From contig QNDJ01000057.1 of the NCBI GenBank assembly GCA_003644825.1, positions 1-8,116 on the forward strand: DNA of 8,116 nt, read 5' to 3'. This document shows positions 7,083 to 8,116 of the stretch, piece after piece. Origin of the DNA: Candidatus Zhuqueibacterota bacterium (lineage in GTDB: Bacteria; SM23-31; B21-G16). How positions within the stretch are numbered: position 1 is the stretch's first letter; every line of letters starts with the position of its first letter. The notes under the pieces were generated by a model. The model was given only the letters and a program-made list of their open reading frames with translations, was not told the origin of the DNA and ran no database searches. The translations under genes and the position numbers were made by a program.

Positions 7083-7805
7083 TCAAAATTTTTTTTTCAG
7101 AATTCCTTTTTCGGCAAAACTGAAATATTTTCTTCCTGCAATTATTAAATGGTCTCTTACCGGAATATCCATTATTTTTCCAGTTTCCACCATTTTTTCA
7201 GTAACTTCAATATCTTCCCTGCTCGGGTTCGGGTTTCCACTGGGATGATTATGAACAAGAATAATTCCTGCTGACGATTCTATTATAGCTTCCCGGAAAA
7301 CTTCTCTTACATGGACTATACTTGCATTAAGAATCCCCTCTGTAATTGTTTTTACACTGATTATTTGATTATTGCTATCAAGTAAAACAACCCTGAACTG
7401 TTCTTTTTTTAAATGCTCCATTTTAGGAATAAAAATCCCAGCAACTTCTTCTGGTGAACTAACCTTTACCTTATCAGAAATATTCCTTGAAGCAATTCGT
7501 CTACCTATTTCAAATGCAGCTATTAAAGTAATACTTTTGGCAAAACCAATTCCCTTAAATTTCTTCAGGTCTTTTATCTCTTTAGAAGCAATACTATTAA
7601 GGTTCTTATATTCAATAAGCAGGCTTTTTGCTATATCAAGAGCAGTGATTTTTCCTGTTCCCTGTTGAATTAAAATAGCAAGAAGTTCGGCATCCGTTAA
7701 AGATTCTGAACCAAATTTTAACAATTTTTCCCTTGGTCTTTCATCTTCAGGCCAGTCCTTTATCTTTTTGTGATAGAAAGAATAATCCTTTATTTTATCA
7801 ACCAT
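7083..7805 (-). CDS. radC: RadC family JAB/MPN domain protein
   Basis: This 240-residue protein is slightly longer than the usual 220-230 because of an N-terminal extension of about 15 residues. The N-terminal UPF0758 region has ERPREKLLKFGSESLTDAELL (22-42, conserved PREKLL and LTDAELLA), then a helix-hairpin-helix segment (KFKGIGFAKS, 82-91). The C-terminal MPN domain carries a complete JAMM zinc site: Glu135, then HNHPSGNPNPSREDIE with His185, His187, Ser189 and Asp198. This is the metalloprotease-like signature; the family's biological role is unsettled and the historic DNA-repair label is doubtful. The ATG at 7805 is the first in frame and has no visible Shine-Dalgarno. It lies only 26 nt past the U-run of a terminator, so the source of its transcript is unclear. 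It lies 18 nt upstream of the carboxyltransferase gene and probably shares its mRNA. No mobile-element genes are nearby, so this looks like the chromosomal copy. Confidence 0.94.
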   Translation of the reverse strand: MVDKIKDYSFYHKKIKDWPEDERPREKLLKFGSESLTDAELLAILIQQGTGKITALDIAKSLLIEYKNLNSIASKEIKDLKKFKGIGFAKSITLIAAFEIGRRIASRNISDKVKVSSPEEVAGIFIPKMEHLKKEQFRVVLLDSNNQIISVKTITEGILNASIVHVREVFREAIIESSAGIILVHNHPSGNPNPSREDIEVTEKMVETGKIMDIPVRDHLIIAGRKYFSFAEKGILKKKF

Positions 7806-7831
7806 ATTGCAAAAAATATTCTTTTTTTCAT

Positions 7832-7862
7832 AAAAAAGCCTAACTTTTCAATTAGTTAGGCT
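7832..7862 (-). terminator. Rho-independent terminator after the 59-residue gene
   Basis: A perfect 8-bp stem (AGCCTAAC / GTTAGGCT, arms 7837-7844 and 7855-7862) encloses a 10-nt loop. On the minus strand it is followed at once by a T-run (7832-7836, continuing from the stem's last T). There is no matching T-run on the plus-strand side, so it acts on minus-strand transcripts. It lies 47 nt after the small gene's stop codon, so it most likely ends that transcript and separates it from radC. The 104-nt gap around it (7806-7909) holds nothing else convincing. Confidence 0.85.
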
Positions 7863-7909
7863 ATATAAAAAATCAATTATTATAAATTAAGTGTTCTTTT
7901 AAGATATAA

Positions 7910-8089
7910 TCAATTTGAAACATCATCAATACTTAAGTCTACATCCTCAAGCTCATCCAGGTCTGCGCGTCCAATCCATTTCCACTTAGCCTCATTCTTC
8001 TTTGCTTTCTTAATAGCACTTTTAACGGCTTCGGGGTCAACCTTAACTATCTTGTAAGGTTTTTTTGCTCTTTCATGTTTTCGTTTCAT
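7910..8089 (-). CDS. Unrecognised 59-residue charged protein
   Basis: A complete small frame runs from the ATG at 8089 to a TGA at 7910-7912, with an in-frame TGA two codons before the ATG that fixes the start. I do not recognise the family. The first 36 residues are strongly basic (opening MKRKHERAKKPYKIVKVD, later a Lys/Ala-rich helix-like stretch AIKKAKKNEAKWKW). The last 20 or so are acidic (DLDELEDVDLSIDD). There is no signal peptide or membrane segment, so it should be cytoplasmic, and a nucleic-acid-binding basic half is conceivable but unproven. Support for being a real gene comes from its length, the sharp charge pattern, a sensible codon mix and a strong terminator right after it. 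The Shine-Dalgarno is absent or very poor. It could be a single-gene transcript or the last gene of an operon that begins outside the window. Confidence 0.65.
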   Translation of the reverse strand: MKRKHERAKKPYKIVKVDPEAVKSAIKKAKKNEAKWKWIGRADLDELEDVDLSIDDVSN

Positions 8090-8116
8090 GGCTCATAAAA
8101 TAGTTAATTTTTACTC

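Noticed and set aside
5290-7668. Plus-strand frames at 5290-5478, 6351-6617 and 7372-7668, and a minus-strand frame at 6472-6654
   Set aside because: All overlap glgA, the carboxyltransferase or radC, whose motifs are intact in the true frame; the Cys/Trp-rich minus-strand frame is an out-of-frame reading of the carboxyltransferase.
7790-7831. A 13-residue minus-strand frame (MKKRIFFAIWLIK) overlapping the radC start, possibly a leader peptide
   Set aside because: It has no Shine-Dalgarno and no regulatory codon run, and its start lies on the terminator T-run; a chance frame is the simpler reading.
7879-7884. A perfect TATAAT on the minus strand upstream of radC
   Set aside because: No acceptable -35 box lies 16-18 nt upstream, and a transcript from it would run straight into the terminator before radC.
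8097-8102. A TATTTT box just before the 59-residue gene, which would give a leaderless transcript
   Set aside because: Any -35 box would fall outside the window, and such hexamers are frequent in this AT-rich DNA.
1-8116. CRISPR arrays, tRNA or rRNA genes, insertion sequences, phage or defence genes
   Set aside because: No spaced direct repeats, cloverleaf-like sequence, transposase or integrase motifs or terminal inverted repeats were seen on either strand.

Overview
The window is a compact, AT-rich bacterial segment with every recognisable gene on the minus strand. It suggests an anaerobic or facultative diderm (Gram-negative-type) bacterium. The pointers are an outer-membrane beta-barrel protein with a signal peptide, a putative lipoprotein, a GmhB-type heptose-bisphosphate phosphatase (lipopolysaccharide precursor pathway) and an oxygen-sensitive radical SAM enzyme of the AmmeMemoRadiSam type. 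The low GC content and the style of the barrel protein resemble FCB-group or candidate-phylum bacteria (for example WOR-3/Stahlbacteria-like lineages). That placement is an impression from the sequence, not a demonstrated assignment.

Layout in the direction of transcription (right to left): an unrecognised 59-residue charged protein (8089-7910) is followed by a clear intrinsic terminator (about 7832-7862). Next come radC (7805-7083) and an acyl-CoA carboxylase/decarboxylase carboxyltransferase subunit (7064-5514), 18 nt apart. An 81-nt gap holds a plausible sigma-70-type promoter and AT palindromes in front of glgA, glycogen synthase (5432-3951). A 59-nt gap containing a short hairpin separates glgA from a tightly packed block. 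That block is gmhB-type phosphatase (3891-3295), AmrS-type radical SAM enzyme (3302-2313), a putative lipoprotein with a duplicated DNRLRE-like domain (2316-1162) and an outer-membrane beta-barrel protein cut by the left edge (1178-<1). Its genes overlap by 8, 4 and 17 nt.

How the genes fit together: RadC, the carboxyltransferase and GlgA look like ordinary housekeeping or central-metabolism genes that happen to be neighbours. The last four genes overlap, so they are probably co-translated. They combine a sugar-phosphate phosphatase, a radical SAM enzyme of poorly understood role and two envelope proteins. No mobile element, CRISPR array, tRNA or rRNA was seen, and no stretch longer than 300 bases lacks a gene. 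No clear new multi-gene system is evident. The most notable oddities are the Gly-to-Trp change in the carboxyltransferase active-site region, the duplicated-domain lipoprotein coupled to a barrel protein, the AmrS gene without its usual partners nearby, and the orphan charged small protein.
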